Shown here: positions 1 through 11,001 of the stretch, one piece after another
Layout of the letters: each line of letters begins with the position of its first letter
Numbering within the stretch: the stretch's first letter is position 1
From: Oscheius sp. JU75
Taxonomy: Eukaryota; Nematoda; Chromadorea; Rhabditida; Rhabditidae
Assembly (NCBI GenBank): GCA_037178855.1
Contig: JASJZC010000006.1
Coordinates: forward strand, 5,022,001 to 5,086,000
DNA: 64,000 bases
Direction: 5' to 3'
Position numbers and translations under genes: made by a program
The notes under the pieces: generated by a model
Databases searched by the model: none
Told to the model about the DNA's origin: nothing
The model's input: the letters and a program-made list of their open reading frames with translations, nothing else

Positions 1-126
1 TGGAGTTCTATCTCTGAGTGATTCAATAAAACCGTTTCTATTTCTCCTACAATTGTACAAAGTTAAAATTAAGATTAGAATGTCTGCACTACCCGGAATA
101 ATTGCCTTAAATTATTTATTTGTCCC

Positions 127-633
127 TTAGTCCTTCTTCAGATCGAGGTTTAGCATATATTCACACTGTCCACTGCCCACGCGACATGTCGGCTTGAGAA
201 CTCTTGAGTACGTCTGCCAGTATCCATCTTCGGTGCGACTACAGTCCGACTTAATCCGCACATAGTATTCGTACTCGTTGTCCCAAACACCGTCTCCCTA
301 AAGCCTGAATCTCTAAACCGGAAGAGGTTCTTACATATTGCTGTCCATGAAGTTGATCTTGCGCTATTCCATCGGCTTTTCCCTCATAGAAGTTAACTTC
401 GTCGTCGCTGAAGGTATCTTCCTCCATGATCCAAATCTCGTATCTGAAGGGAATCGACTTGCTCTTCTTGTCCAGACAGGTCAGTCTGTAATTGATAGAC
501 ACAATGTCGTAGTCGTTCCAGCCATAGTCGCCGACTGGATTATTTTCGTCCGCTCTGATTTGAAGAACAGATATCAAGACGAAGATCTGGAATGAGAAGA
601 TTGGGGCGAGCTCACCAGCCAGACTGTCAACAT
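127..633 (-). CDS. Secreted transthyretin-like family protein (copy 1, intact)
   Basis: Three exons (633-616, 586-335, 297-127) join in phase to encode 146 aa. The first 18 residues (MLTVWLIFVLISVLQIRA) form a clean signal peptide. The body has the layout of nematode transthyretin-like proteins: an early strand with one Cys (INYRLTC), a segment YEIWIMEEDTFSDDEVN resembling the D-x-D-DD loop of that family, then a WDNEYEYYVRIKSDC strand and two more Cys near the C-terminus (TCRVGSGQC). The family is nematode-expanded and secreted; some members bind apoptotic cells or act in cuticle and nervous tissue, but nothing here shows this copy's role. Splice donors are GTGAGC and GTAAGA. It is the only intact member in the window; four decayed relatives lie at 1072-1410, 1652-2015, 11002-11355 and 11449-11667. 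The exon structure is well supported, the family name moderately so. It could be a lineage-specific secreted beta-sandwich of another family. Confidence 0.6.
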
Positions 634-1071
634 TTTCGACAATTAAAGAAAAAGATGGGATGGGGGAGGTAGCAAAAGCTAGCGCATTAGTATTCAGTAC
701 CGATGGTTGCGAAACTATTGGGACAAAAAGGGCATACCCAACAGTAGCACGAACTAGGCTTGGAAGGTGTTTCCAGAATCACTTCAAAGACTCACCAGTG
801 TGAAGACTATCATCTTCAACGTCGTAGAAAGTCTGCCAGTCTCGCGAGAAGAAGATGTTTCTGCTCTATTTTTTCGCGAACTGATCATATCAATGGAATT
901 TTATATTACTAACGTTGTTGTTTTGTCTCTTTCGTCCAGTTCCGGCTTATACATTCTCGTAGATGCGGACCAAAAAAAACTTCTTAGAGTTTTGAATTTT
1001 TTCAGCCCTCTTAATTTTGTTCCCTTTCCTATTTTTATTAATTTTCGTCGTTTTCGGTCCCCTTCGATGTC
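634..1071. other. Intergenic, no gene seen
   Basis: This stretch lies between the intact transthyretin-like gene and a decayed copy on the opposite strand. Short open frames on both strands show no family resemblance. It should contain the minus-strand gene's promoter, but I see no clear TATA box. Confidence 0.4.
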
Positions 1072-1410
1072 ATCACCGCTACTAAAGTAACAGTAAACTA
1101 CACCCTGCACTGCACTACCAAATCCAGGAACAAGAAGAACTTCAGCTACGAAGTCTGGCTCATGAAGAAGACGAATTCTCCGATAATCGCTTACAACAGT
1201 ACTGTGTGTTGGAGAAGCAGAAGGTCAAATAAGTGGAGACGGATGGTTAAACAACAACTACGAGTTCTATGTCCTGGTTGATTCGAATTGTAACAGCGAC
1301 AAATAACAGCATAAGAAGTTCCTAAAGCCAAAGTGTCCTGTAGACAGTACCACTTGTGACCATGAAATCTCCTTCGATCTGGCTGGAGATCATGGAAAAC
1401 TTGTGTGATT
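1072..1410 (+). pseudogene. Decayed transthyretin-like copy 2
   Basis: Translated fragments on the plus strand align with the intact gene at 127-633: VTVNYTLHC and YEVWLMKK, then in another frame EDEFSDN, then in a third GDGWLNNNYEFYVLVDSNC, and finally FLKPKCPVDSTTCDHEISF. The shifts occur without plausible splice signals, and an in-frame TAA follows the NSDK residues, so I call it a pseudogene. It is inverted relative to the intact copy. No signal-peptide exon is visible upstream. Confidence 0.55.
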
Positions 1411-1651
1411 GGTTGTTCTGAATATAGTTGTCATCAATTCTAATTCGTCCTGTCCTGAGTTGAGTTTTCACAGAGTAGAGGAATTGGTTTATCGACTAAA
1501 CTGTGATATGGAATACCGACTTTTCCTTTCACTCACGAAGATGATTGTTTTTGGACTGGTGAGCTCCTCTTCATTTTCTACAACAGAGTCTTCTTCAAAT
1601 TTTGTGCAGCATGTGTCCAAACTGATTGTAAAGAAATATATAAAAAAATAA

Positions 1652-2015
1652 GTCACAGTCGACTATAAGTTCTTCTGTAGAAACGAATACGGAGACGATC
1701 TACCGTTCACCTACACTGTCACGATTATGAGACAGAATCGTCCCCAGAATGACTGCATCGCTGAGTCATGTTCAAAATGTGCGATGGGGGGTCGCAATCG
1801 GTTCCGTTTATGACTTCGATACTGGAGATCCGTTGGAGCTGGATGACAAGTACGAGTTCTCCTTGATCAACCAGTCAAACTGTTTGCTCAAAGAGAAAGG
1901 AGGTTCCAGGACTTACCACCTGTGGCAGATGTCCCATTGCTGCAGAGAAGTGCTACTGCAATATCGAACAGAATCTGAAGAAGAGGACCGAAGAGATCAG
2001 AAAGAAAAGCTTGTA
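1652..2015 (+). pseudogene. Decayed transthyretin-like copy 3
   Basis: Plus-strand fragments VTVDYKFFCRNEYGDDLPF and YTVTIMRQNRPQNDC match the first half of the intact gene at 127-633. After a frameshift, GDPLELDDKYEFSLINQSNC matches the WDNEYEYYVRIKSDC region, and a third frame carries the C-terminal CGRCPIAAEKCYC. A stop (TGA) ends the first segment. It is tandem to copy 2 and in the same orientation. No signal peptide or start is visible. The family relation rests on the shared spacing of aromatic, Cys and acidic residues. Confidence 0.5.
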
Positions 2016-3130
2016 GACTGTTCGATGAATCGTTGTTTTGTAATATATTCAAGAGGCTGAGAAACATCGATAGGGAAGGGAGAGACATTGAAAATGTTAC
2101 TGCATAACCAATCCAGGCCTCAAAAATAGGATAACCTTGTACCATGCAGTTTGCATGATTATCGAAGGTTAATTCGATAAGAACGATTACTACACTTTGA
2201 TCTGAGCAATAAATTGACGAGAATAATGGAGGGGGTAACATCTAACGGAGGGTCAAGAGATGGTACGGGTGAGAATTGTGGCTGCGTCTAAACTCTCTCC
2301 TCTCTCGATTTTCGAAGCATGACTCATCCACAACCCTCGCTCACGAAAATGCAATTTCCCAACACAATCGCTCTGAACAAACACATGTCTCACAGGGCTA
2401 TTTCAATAGCGGATTGCTCCCGTTTTCAACACTGTCCTGTCCCTCCAGCATTGTATTCTAGAACTTTCGAAAATCCTCTTTTTGGGGAGGGGAAAAGCAT
2501 AAAAGACAGCAGGGTCGGCTGCAGTTGTTTGTTTTCTTTCCCACTCTCTGCCCCCACCCGTGGTGACCGCTCTCTATTGATCCTCGGCCTTTTCTGTTCA
2601 CCCTCAGCTGTATTTTGCGAGTCAGGTCCTTTTTAGCAACTGAAAATAGTCTTCTTTATTCTCTTGAAAAAAATACGCCTTCTTTGACGAGATTACTCAT
2701 TCCCCAGTGAGCTACTCTGGAACATATACTTCGTAACTCGAGGTCGTTTCGAGCTCTTTCCGTTGTTGTAGATTCTTTCCTCTCGCAAATTCTGAAATGA
2801 CTACCTCTAGTCCTATGAATTCTAGTCATTCCCCTTCTACTCCTTCAATATTTGTGCCTTTCCTCTTCTCATATTTCACACCCGCTACGTTTCCTGGCCT
2901 CTTTCCCTAACCTGTTTCGACAAGTATTTCTGATTTCAACAGCCTCCATAAGCGCATCTCAACCCGCCCAATGGTGTGTAAGTTGGCCCTTCATAGCGAC
3001 CGTATTATGAAATTATAAGTTCTTCAAACGTATAGAGGTGCTGCAGAATCTACTTTTGAACCTTTGAACTTTAAAATTTGGCCGTACGCTACAGTTGACG
3101 CATCCTTTCCAGCATTGGGTCCTTCTGTAG
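2016..3130. other. Intergenic, no gene seen
   Basis: About 1.1 kb without a frame I can support. Pyrimidine-rich stretches give short open frames (for example around 2276-2636) that have no recognisable features. Presumably part of it is upstream sequence for the gene at 3376. Confidence 0.35.
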
Positions 3131-3132
3131 GC

Positions 3133-3267
3133 TTACTGTATACCAATTGTATTCTGTCTATTCATCCCGAACGATCCAAACACACCTTTCACAATATATC
3201 TCCCTGAATGATGCATGTTTACTTCCCAAAAAGCAATAATGAGAGCTAATATGACCAGGTTTCCCAT
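3133..3267 (-). CDS. Possible small secreted peptide ORF
   Basis: A 44-aa minus-strand frame starts with MGNLVILALIIAFWEV, which is hydrophobic like a signal peptide, and continues through a short Gly/Asn-rich part ending GMNRQNTIGIQ. It is divergent from the gene at 3376, with about 110 bases between the two starts. Nothing else supports it: no homologue recognised and no clear TATA. It could equally be a chance frame in the upstream region. Confidence 0.22.
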   Translation of the reverse strand: MGNLVILALIIAFWEVNMHHSGRYIVKGVFGSFGMNRQNTIGIQ

Positions 3268-3375
3268 TGTACGCTCCTGTTCGAAGTGAGAACTGTCTCT
3301 CTCACTCTTGCTCTCTTTTGCATTTCCAGCTGCCACTACTTGAAACTCTGTTTCCCGAAACTTTCTTGTTTCAGA

Positions 3376-4837
3376 ATGACCCTAACGACTATTCAAGCCT
3401 CGCTCAAGGAATCTCTTGGAGACCATACGGCGGCGGACTACCACGATTTCGTCCTGGCCGACGGGACAATCTGGGCCTTCTCAAGGATTTGTAAGCTTTG
3501 CAGAAGATCATGGCAACTAATCTGTTTAAGTTCACAAGCAGGAGAACTACAACTGGGGACAGAGAGTGGCTCACAAGGGAGGCTACGCTATCGGCTTTGA
3601 TACCAAGACCAATGTTTGGGGCAAACCGGTAGAGTTCGAAGCCCTGTATGGAGAAGAAAACTCTGAGGAGGTGCTCTTCGAACTCGGTGGAAATGTTTTC
3701 CTCCTTGTCATTTCCGGATTCAAGGAGATTGCTGCTCACGGCCTGTGGAAGTGGACTGGAACTAACTGGGTCAAGGCTGAGCTGAAGGTAGTTTTATCTT
3801 TGGATGTCTTATTTCATCAATGCAAGCTGAAGGTAAATAAAAAAGAAGGTTCGCCGTCTTTTTTGCTTACCTTCAGCTTGCAATGAAGCTACGCTGTTTC
3901 GTGGTAACTAAAAACTCCCCGTGGCTTCACTGGGATAGGCAAAGGTCTAGAGAGCATGCAAAGTTGACTTGCCACACAATATTGGCACAACCTTTTTCTG
4001 AACAACACAACTTTTTGATATGCTATGACTTGTCAGCTTTTTGCACGGGCGGACGGACACCATAGCGCTTTAGTAGTAGAGAGATCCAAAGCATTTCAGA
4101 CCCCTGCTCCTCTCGTTCTCCATGAGGATAACATCAACGTGAAAGCCTGTATCGTTGACAGTAACTCGACCACTGAACGTTATTTGGTGTTCTCTGTCTC
4201 TCAAGACCTTCGACTCTACAAGCTGTCAATCAGTTCAGACAGCGCTGTGATCGAGCCCGTTGGACAGGTTCCAGTCCAGCAGCTCCAAGTCATTGTAAGT
4301 CTCATTTAAAAAAGTCTAATGAAAGCATTTAGGCTCCAATGGCCACGATGGGAGTACTTTCTGGCAAGAGAATTCTTATCTCGTACATGACCAGAGGCTG
4401 TGGATACATGTGGAACGCGACCAGATTCATCACCTACGACACAGAGTCTGGACAGTTTGATCACATTTGTGTGAGTTCGGAAACAAATTGCGGGACTTAG
4501 AAAGACAGTTATCATTACAGAAAGAGCGTGATTTTTTCAGATTCCCGAGCCCGAAGAACAGGGAGTGCCACCTTTTGGACAGAGCGGCGGCGGTACTGGA
4601 CACTGGCTTTCAAAATCCGGAGACTGGATCCATGCCGCTGGTAACAGCCGCTATGGAATGTCCGAATCTCGTCACGAGGGCAGTGTCTGGGCTCTGCAGA
4701 AACTCGAAGGAGAAGCGGTTTGGAAGAAGCTGGATCTGGTGATCCCTGACCAATTCGGACAGGCTGTCGTTTTCAACTCAGCAACGGGAGAGCTCTTTGC
4801 TGTGGGCAAAGAGGCTGTCGCCAAGGCTACACTTTAA
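3376..4837 (+). CDS. Unrecognised 333-aa protein, possibly beta-propeller-like
   Basis: Five exons (3376-3490, 3531-3787, 4100-4294, 4333-4470, 4541-4837) join in phase. The start ATG follows an acceptor-like TTGTTTCAG, suggesting spliced-leader addition. There is no signal peptide or membrane segment, so it is probably cytosolic. Repeated aromatic and Gly motifs (GLWKWTGTNW, GYAIGFDTKTNVWG, GSVWALQK, EAVWKKLDL) spaced at roughly 50-70 residues suggest a repeated-sheet fold such as a propeller, but I recognise no named family. The second intron (3788-4099) is long for this region and contains a strong hairpin. The next gene downstream, Mpv17 copy 1, is on the same strand 500 bases away. The exon structure is firm; the function is unknown. 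Confidence 0.75.
3821..3882 (+). repeat. 29-bp inverted repeat with UUCG loop in an intron
   Basis: Arms at 3821-3849 and 3854-3882 are complementary except for about three positions and enclose the four bases TTCG. The left arm begins TGCAAGCTGAAGGTAA. It lies inside intron 2 of the gene at 3376-4837. The arm partly repeats the exon-end sequence GCTGAAGGTA immediately upstream of the intron, so it may have arisen by duplication. It would fold as an RNA hairpin in the transcribed orientation. Confidence 0.7.
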
Positions 4838-5335
4838 ATCTTATGAGCTTGTGATACTTTTTTCGGGTTATTAAACGTGGACATAATACTTGCATAGTTA
4901 CAACTTGTATAGATAAGCAGCGATGATGCCATTTTGAAAACGCTACAAAAAGTGGCTCAGGAAGCTTTCTTCACACGGAGCCTGCGAGAGTTTTAGTTGC
5001 TCTTCCAATCCAGTTAATACTACTTGTGCACTCGAGACAAAGACGCAAAGCTGGTGCAGCGTTTTTGTCGAAATCTACCTTATACATCCATGGTGTCATT
5101 AATTGCGCTGTCGAGTCCAGACTCATTCCTCTTTTCAACATTAATAACAAGAAAGTACTGAAAACTATTGTTGATCTTGTTCGAACATGCTTCAAAAAAG
5201 CTGTTTCTCTTTTCCTTGAAGATATTTGTGTGCCCTCCAAACTGGCTACAGACTAGACGAGATAGCAGAGACTACTGAAAGAAGGGAAGCTCGCTTCCTC
5301 TTTCCGTCCTTTATCTTTCATTCTCCTCGCTCGAA
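4838..5335. other. Intergenic, no gene seen
   Basis: The 3' flank of the preceding gene, with TTATTAAA about 30 bases after the stop, and the upstream flank of Mpv17 copy 1. Short frames in the middle have no recognisable features. Confidence 0.35.
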
Positions 5336-6043
5336 ATGCAGCGTCTTCAGGTAGTTCTACTTTCTGTTGAAATCTTGTTCTCTAGAGTTTTTACAACAGA
5401 AATCTCCTAGCAGTGAACTTTACCAGTGTGTTTGCACAGCTGGGACTGGGCGATGTTCTCCAACAAAAGATTCATGGCGAACTGGACAGGGATGGATGGG
5501 ATTGGAAGAGAACTCGTGAGTTTTATTGAACAGAAACAGTAAGACTGTCAGACCCTCAGACAGAGGAGATTCATCCGCCAATTTCAGTAAGAGTCACCTG
5601 CATTGGTTTTGCCATGGCTCCAATGATCGTCTACTTTTACCGTTTCCTGGATTCCAGGAGATTCGTTGGAGGAAAAAATACTATCACTTTGAAGAAAGTA
5701 GCCACGGATACGGCTTTCAATCCGATGTTCAGCTTCACTTTCCTGAACAGTGAGATATGACTATGATTGACTATTTCTCTTTTAGCCGCTGCTGTTCTGG
5801 AAGGGAAAACACTTGCTCTGAGTTTGAAAGAGTACAGAGAGAAAATGTTTTTTGTCATTAGGGTACGCTACTAGCTCCTTCAGTAACCTCTCACACAAAT
5901 TCCAGACAGATCTCTCAGTCTGGCCGTGCGCTCAACTCTTGAACTTCTACCTCCTTCCCGCCAATCTTCGAGTGATGTATGTCAATGTCGTGGCATTATT
6001 CTATTGCTGTTTCATGTCCTTTGTGAAGCACAATGAAATTTAA
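5336..6043 (+). CDS. Mpv17/PMP22-family membrane protein, copy 1
   Basis: Five exons (5336-5350, 5386-5515, 5588-5749, 5786-5862, 5906-6043) encode 173 aa. The C-terminal signature of the Mpv17/PMP22/Sym1 family is plain: WPCAQLLNFYLLPANLRVMY followed by VNVVALFYCCFMSFVKH. The earlier DWKRTLRVTCIGF and YRFLDSRRF segments also fit, and the length matches the usual 170-200 aa. Family members are four-helix inner mitochondrial or peroxisomal membrane proteins thought to act as channels for small solutes; which organelle applies here cannot be told. Exons of 15, 130 and 162 nt are identical in length to those of copy 3 at 56152-57451. Copy 2 at 10013-10607 is related but broken. Confidence 0.9.
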
Positions 6044-7412
6044 CTGTCAAGCATAATACAATACGGTGAGATTTTCGGTAATGAGCACCTGGTCGTCGAT
6101 CCTGCTCATTAGGATCGTCGAAATCTGACCCTAGTGCCATATTTGGCGCTTACGGTTACCTGAAAGGCCGGCTTGTCTAGAGACTCGTCCCCGGGACAGA
6201 GCACCACCAGCAATTAGACCTTTAAGCTGCACCTGGCGCTTGACGAGGTCATCGTTGGGTTACTGCCACCTATTAGGAAAGGAAGGTAGGAACCCATACA
6301 GGTGAGAGTACTCGAAAGTGTCACAGTGGGTCAGTTTTTTGTTCTCAAAGCGACAGAATGAGAACAGATCTAACAAAAAGATTTTTACTGATCCTCCTAA
6401 TGTTTTGACAGTACAGTGCCCACCTTCCAGTAAGCTACCGTACTCGACTTGTTGTGCAACAGTGTCCACCCGAATAAGCCTCGGGATCCCTCTATTTTGG
6501 TAAACAAGCCTCTTGTGCAGCCTGTAATTTCGTCAGGTCGGCAGCTCTTGAACCCTAGGTGTAATATGCATGCAAATGAGACCTAGCCTCTTTCGGGGAT
6601 CCAGTGGGGCCGCCCACTGGATTATATCACAGGTCCACCCTGTCAGTCAGTCCCTATAATCAGCTGGGAGCTAGGTTTGGCAGCAGTAGGTTGGCACCTG
6701 TTGTCCCCTACGGCAGGTGCATGTCGTATCCGGTCATTTCGGCCTCCACCTCCCGAAAACTGCATACGATTCTCCCTCTATTATCTTGACACGCGAAAGG
6801 TCGTGTTTGTATTGACCTCGAGCTTTGTGACATTTTGAATCTGTTTTTCTCATTTTCTTTCCTCGATGTCACATCTCTGTTACAGTAATCCTTCTGAACA
6901 CCACATTACCCACCTGATTTTCCGTAAGATGTGTTTGTTTCGAAGTATTCGAAGTGAATTCAAAGTTGCGTTGCTGACTAAGATCTTTATTTTGAACAAC
7001 AGTGAATAATTTAACATCTCGGTTGACACAAGTCGATCAATTAGCTCACCAAGCTTTGAACAGATTCTTCAACCGTTGCTTCAACACTTTTTCCAGATGG
7101 ATGACGTTCAAAAGCATCCTGTTAAGGAATTCTTTTTTCATTACATTTATACTTTTCGTCTAGTAGGTTTCCGCTTATCGGTTGTAATTTATGATTCCAC
7201 GACATCAATGTAGGAGTGACTGTCAGCCTCTTATAGATTTGCTCATCAGAAAACTTTCATTTTCTTCAAAAACTACAAAAATAAAATAGTAATCCCGATC
7301 ACTGAGTCTCATACCATCTGTTGACTCCGAACTGTCCTCTATTTTTCGTGTCCCTCTCTTTTTTACCTCCAATTACGACCAGCTGTGATCAATCGGCCCA
7401 ATTTCAGAGATA
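6044..7412. other. Intergenic; 6060-6790 looks compositionally distinct
   Basis: No gene supported. From about 6060 to 6790 the sequence is richer in G+C and CpG than its surroundings, with segments such as GTCCCCGGGACAGAGCACCA and short palindromes such as ATATGCATGCAAAT and CCCACTGG. It may be a decayed mobile element, but I find no reverse transcriptase or transposase motif in any frame. From 6800 onwards it becomes ordinary AT-richer sequence upstream of the ZP gene. Confidence 0.3.
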
Positions 7413-9230
7413 ATGCGGCTGCTTTTGCTGCTCTCCACGTTAATTCCTTCTATGATAGCTGACGGTTTTGGTAATCTTTTGATCTGTTCTGTTATATAGA
7501 AAGCTTTTAGTCGAGCTAGTGGAATGTACAGCTGAGAATCTTACTGTTGTTCTGAACAAAACCGATCCAGATGTGGCTGCTTGGATCGCCGATCCCAATT
7601 CGCAACCAGTCGTAAGTCTAGACGAGTGACATAGTAACAGTCGTTTCAGCTCTACGTCTACGACCACAAGATGCGACGAGAGTGTGGAACTTCACTGAAA
7701 AATGAGAACAATGAGATCAAGACGAATCTGACAATACCGTACGGGCAAGCTTGTGATGTCTTGCTCGTTGACATTGAGCCGAATCATAAGACGGCAGAAT
7801 CTACCGTGGTTCTGGAGAACATAGCTGACAATGGATTGGGAAAAGGTCCCAGGATCAATCACATTTTCTGTCTTTACACAAGAACAGTACAAACTATCAG
7901 GATCAACACTGTTGAGAAGTGAGTCTTCACGTTCATTCATCTTGTTGCCTTCCGGTTTACCCCGGATAAGCTGATCCAAAAAGTTTGGTTATCAACATAT
8001 AGTCGGACTATAATCGAAATCCTTTAGTACCTTAAGATACTGGGCAAAAACCGAAGCTATTGTGTTTCTCGAAGCTTGTCTCTCCCTCTGATTGACGATA
8101 TTATACGGTTGCAGTGCCGCCTTCTCTATTAGGACAGAGATGCAGGGAAAATTAGTGAAACTGTTATTCAAAACGTAAAGAGCACACAGTACTCTGAAAA
8201 GTGAAAAAAAGAATAAATTCTGACAAGACTTATTGCTCTCAGAAAAATACATTTTCGCTAAACAAACTTCATCTTTCAGCACACCTGGAATTGCTGCCTC
8301 TACAGGAGGAAAGCCGATGCCTAAAGTCGACATGCTTTTCCGAAGTTCTGATGGCAGACCTCTCCGAGCAGCCAAGTTCGGTGATTCCATCGAATTCTAC
8401 GTTGCTCTCAGCCCCGACAATGCCTACCGTCGAATTTCTCCGAAAGAGTGTCGATTCAGTGACAGAGAAGACTATCTGGCTCCCGAAGCTCGACATCTCA
8501 CCTTCGTTCAGAATGGGTAAGGGTTTCAGATAAACTTTTATTAGAAAAGCGTTACAGGTGCCCCTCTGAAGGAATCTCTTCTATCATTCCGCCCTTGGCC
8601 AACGTGAACGGAGAGGTCTACTTCTCAAAGTTCAAGACGTTCCGGTTTGGGGAGAAGAGCACTGTTTTTGTTCACTGTACGGTACAAGTCTGTCTGGATG
8701 TCAATGACAAGGACTGCTCCTTGGTGAGTCTCTTGCAAAGTTCCGTCCTTTGTCTTTCTTCCGTTTCAAGAAGACAGATTGAACATGTTTTCGTTAAAAA
8801 AAAAATTCCTTTTTGCAGGACTGCTTCAAACGAATCAACTCCAACTTGACAGCTGATCGTCTCCGCTTCCGACATAAACGTAGTCCGACCAATTTCACTC
8901 TCGACACTCCAGGAGAAGTAGAAATTCGGAGCCAATTGACCATTCTAGATGACAACGAGACCCAAGAGAGTAAGTCTAGTTTTTATTCTGAAATATAGCA
9001 TATTTACAGTCCGGTTCACTTCCTCCCAGTCCTCGGAGCAGTGTCTCTCTCCCACTCAGGCTTCTCTCACAGTGATGGTCATCATCGGAATGCTATCTTC
9101 CGGATTCCTCCTCTCGACTCTCTGTGCAATCAGCATGTTCTGTAAAATGCGAAGAGGCAAATCGGACACTTTCGAAGTCTACGGAGCCTATGCTACATCG
9201 ATGGCTCCGACGCCGGCTTTTCGCTATTGA
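7413..9230 (+). CDS. ZP-domain, cuticlin-like type I membrane protein
   Basis: Seven exons (7413-7470, 7511-7611, 7650-7918, 8280-8516, 8558-8723, 8819-8969, 9010-9230) encode 400 aa in phase. It begins with a signal peptide (MRLLLLLSTLIPSMIADGF). The middle carries a ZP-type module: VECTAENLTV at the start, well-spaced cysteines through CGTSLKN, ACDVLL, HIFCLYTR, and the second half with FRFGEKSTVFVHCTVQVCL. A furin-like site RFRHKRS precedes the end, followed by one membrane helix (LTVMVIIGMLSSGFLLSTLC) and a short cytoplasmic tail. That order of signal, ZP, furin site and TM is typical of cuticlins and other apical matrix proteins, which are cleaved and polymerise outside the epidermis. 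The last two introns are very short. The exact family member is not identified. Confidence 0.85.
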
Positions 9231-10012
9231 ACGGGAACTTTCACTCTTGAACACCAATGATTCGGTCCAACTTTGCCCTTCCACTTACAAACAATCCCTA
9301 CTGCTCATTTACATGATTTTGTTGTCGTATCTGTATCACTTGTTGAGGTTCTAGTAACATAAAGAAGATAGTATTTTCACTTTTCGAACAGATGTTTGAA
9401 AAGGAGCATTTGGAGATAATCTCAGCCAGCGAAAAGTATCTCTTTGGCGCTGGTACGTGATAAGGACAGAGGACGCGGCACTTTTTGCGACTTTCGACTT
9501 TCGGCAGCCAAGGGTCACACGCTCTTTTCCCTCATTCTATCTGACTTATTCTACTTCAAGATCGAATATCTCTCAGGAGAAACTGATCTTATCAAAAGAA
9601 AAGAACTATAGGCTGTGGTATTCTTATGAATGTTCAAAATTCGGGTGGGTTTTTATCAGAACATTCCCACTAAATGCAAATGAACTCTGTTGCTATACGT
9701 TTTCCTCTACAAACCCATGTGTGACGTGAGTTCAAAACTGAAACAGAATGAAGTTATTGTCCGAATAACTGCCGGCCTCTGCTACCCACCCGAAGACAGC
9801 TGGCTCCCGTACACAGCTGAATATTGACCTTGTTCCAATGGGCTCACTTATCAGAGTTAGGTGTTATTTCGATGATACAGTGGCAAAACTTCCCAAGTTT
9901 AATTGTTTGGAAGTAGTTATTGTTGTCAAATAATAATTTTCTACTTGAACAATAAGTTTCTAACTGACAACGCATATAACTGAAGTACTAGTTAAGCTTC
10001 CTTCGTTTTCAG
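9231..10012. other. Intergenic, no gene seen
   Basis: The 3' flank of the ZP gene and the upstream flank of the broken Mpv17 copy 2. I looked here for a first coding exon like the MQRLQ/MQRLK exon of the other Mpv17 copies and found none. Confidence 0.35.
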
Positions 10013-10607
10013 GCCCTTTTCACCCGTCACCTTCTTCTAGCCAACACCCTAACATGCGGTATTCAAGGAGCTACAGGTGACATTCTCGAGCAGTTAGTGA
10101 CTGGTAAACTGTTCGAAACAGGATGGAACTATCATCAGACATCTGACTCAATATATATTCACAGGATCTATTTTAGCCATAATGCTAGGCTGCAAGCTCG
10201 CGATAGGCCCTCCCCTTCATCTCTTCTACTACATTTTGGATGGGACCAAGTTCAAGGGAAATCGACACCAAGTCAACTTCAAAAAACTCTTTTGGGACAC
10301 AGTTTTCAATCCGTGCTTCAGTTTCAGCATAGTAACTTGTAAGTTTCGTGTCTTTCTGTCGTCTTTCAAAACTCCGAGTTCAGCTGCCGCTCTTCTGGAA
10401 GGAGAAAGTGTGAAAGTCTCCATTCATGACTACAGGGAGAAATTCTTCGACTACATCAAGATCGACTTCATTCTCTGGCCTGCCTGTCAACTGATCAACT
10501 TCTACTTTGTGCCTCATCACTATCGGGTACTCTTTGTCAGTGCCATAGCTCTAGTCGATTGTACGCTTCTGTCTCTAATACGGAAACGCCAGAATAAATT
10601 GGACTAA
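10013..10607 (+). pseudogene. Mpv17/PMP22-family copy 2, probably broken
   Basis: Exons corresponding to the other Mpv17 copies are present. The first (from 10013, ALFTRHLLLANTLTCGIQGA) follows a good TTTTCAG acceptor. The middle (to 10338, IGPPLHLFYYILDG and FKKLFWDTVFNP) and last (10384-10607, DFILWPACQLINFYFVPHHY) exons are intact and joined by a normal GTAAGT intron. Two defects stand out: no start exon is visible upstream, and the junction after WNYHQT at about 10140 has lost its GT donor (CTGACTC where GTGAGTC would be expected), leaving a 21-base gap that cannot be read through in frame. It may survive as a shorter protein from the Met at 10182, but a pseudogene is more likely. Confidence 0.6.
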
Positions 10608-11001
10608 TCTCTAATAGGTGATTTGGAGGTGCGCCAAAATTTATGGCTGCCAGCTGGACCTCGAGACAGGACAGGAGAGAGACAATTAGGGTGGTCAGGT
10701 GGGGTCTGTCTCCACATTGGGAAACTAAGGGACCGTTCCTTTGGTGGCAAAATACGTAGTGAAGAGTCGCTCACCAAATAAATTCCCACCTACATATATC
10801 AGATATTGCTACCGGCTTGAGAAATCCATAAAGCAGAACCAGAGACATGCTGATGATTCAGAAATGACAAAAACTCTTTATTTTAAGTCTAGACCCTCTT
10901 CTTTGTCAGATCACTCACTCCGGCTTCGTAATCGCAGATCTTTTCACTATTGACCGTACATTGCGGTTCGTGTTTCTTCACGGTATTATGCCATTTACCA
11001 A

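Noticed and set aside
1888-2241. 117-codon minus-strand frame
   Set aside because: It is the reverse of decayed transthyretin-like copy 3 and has no features of its own.
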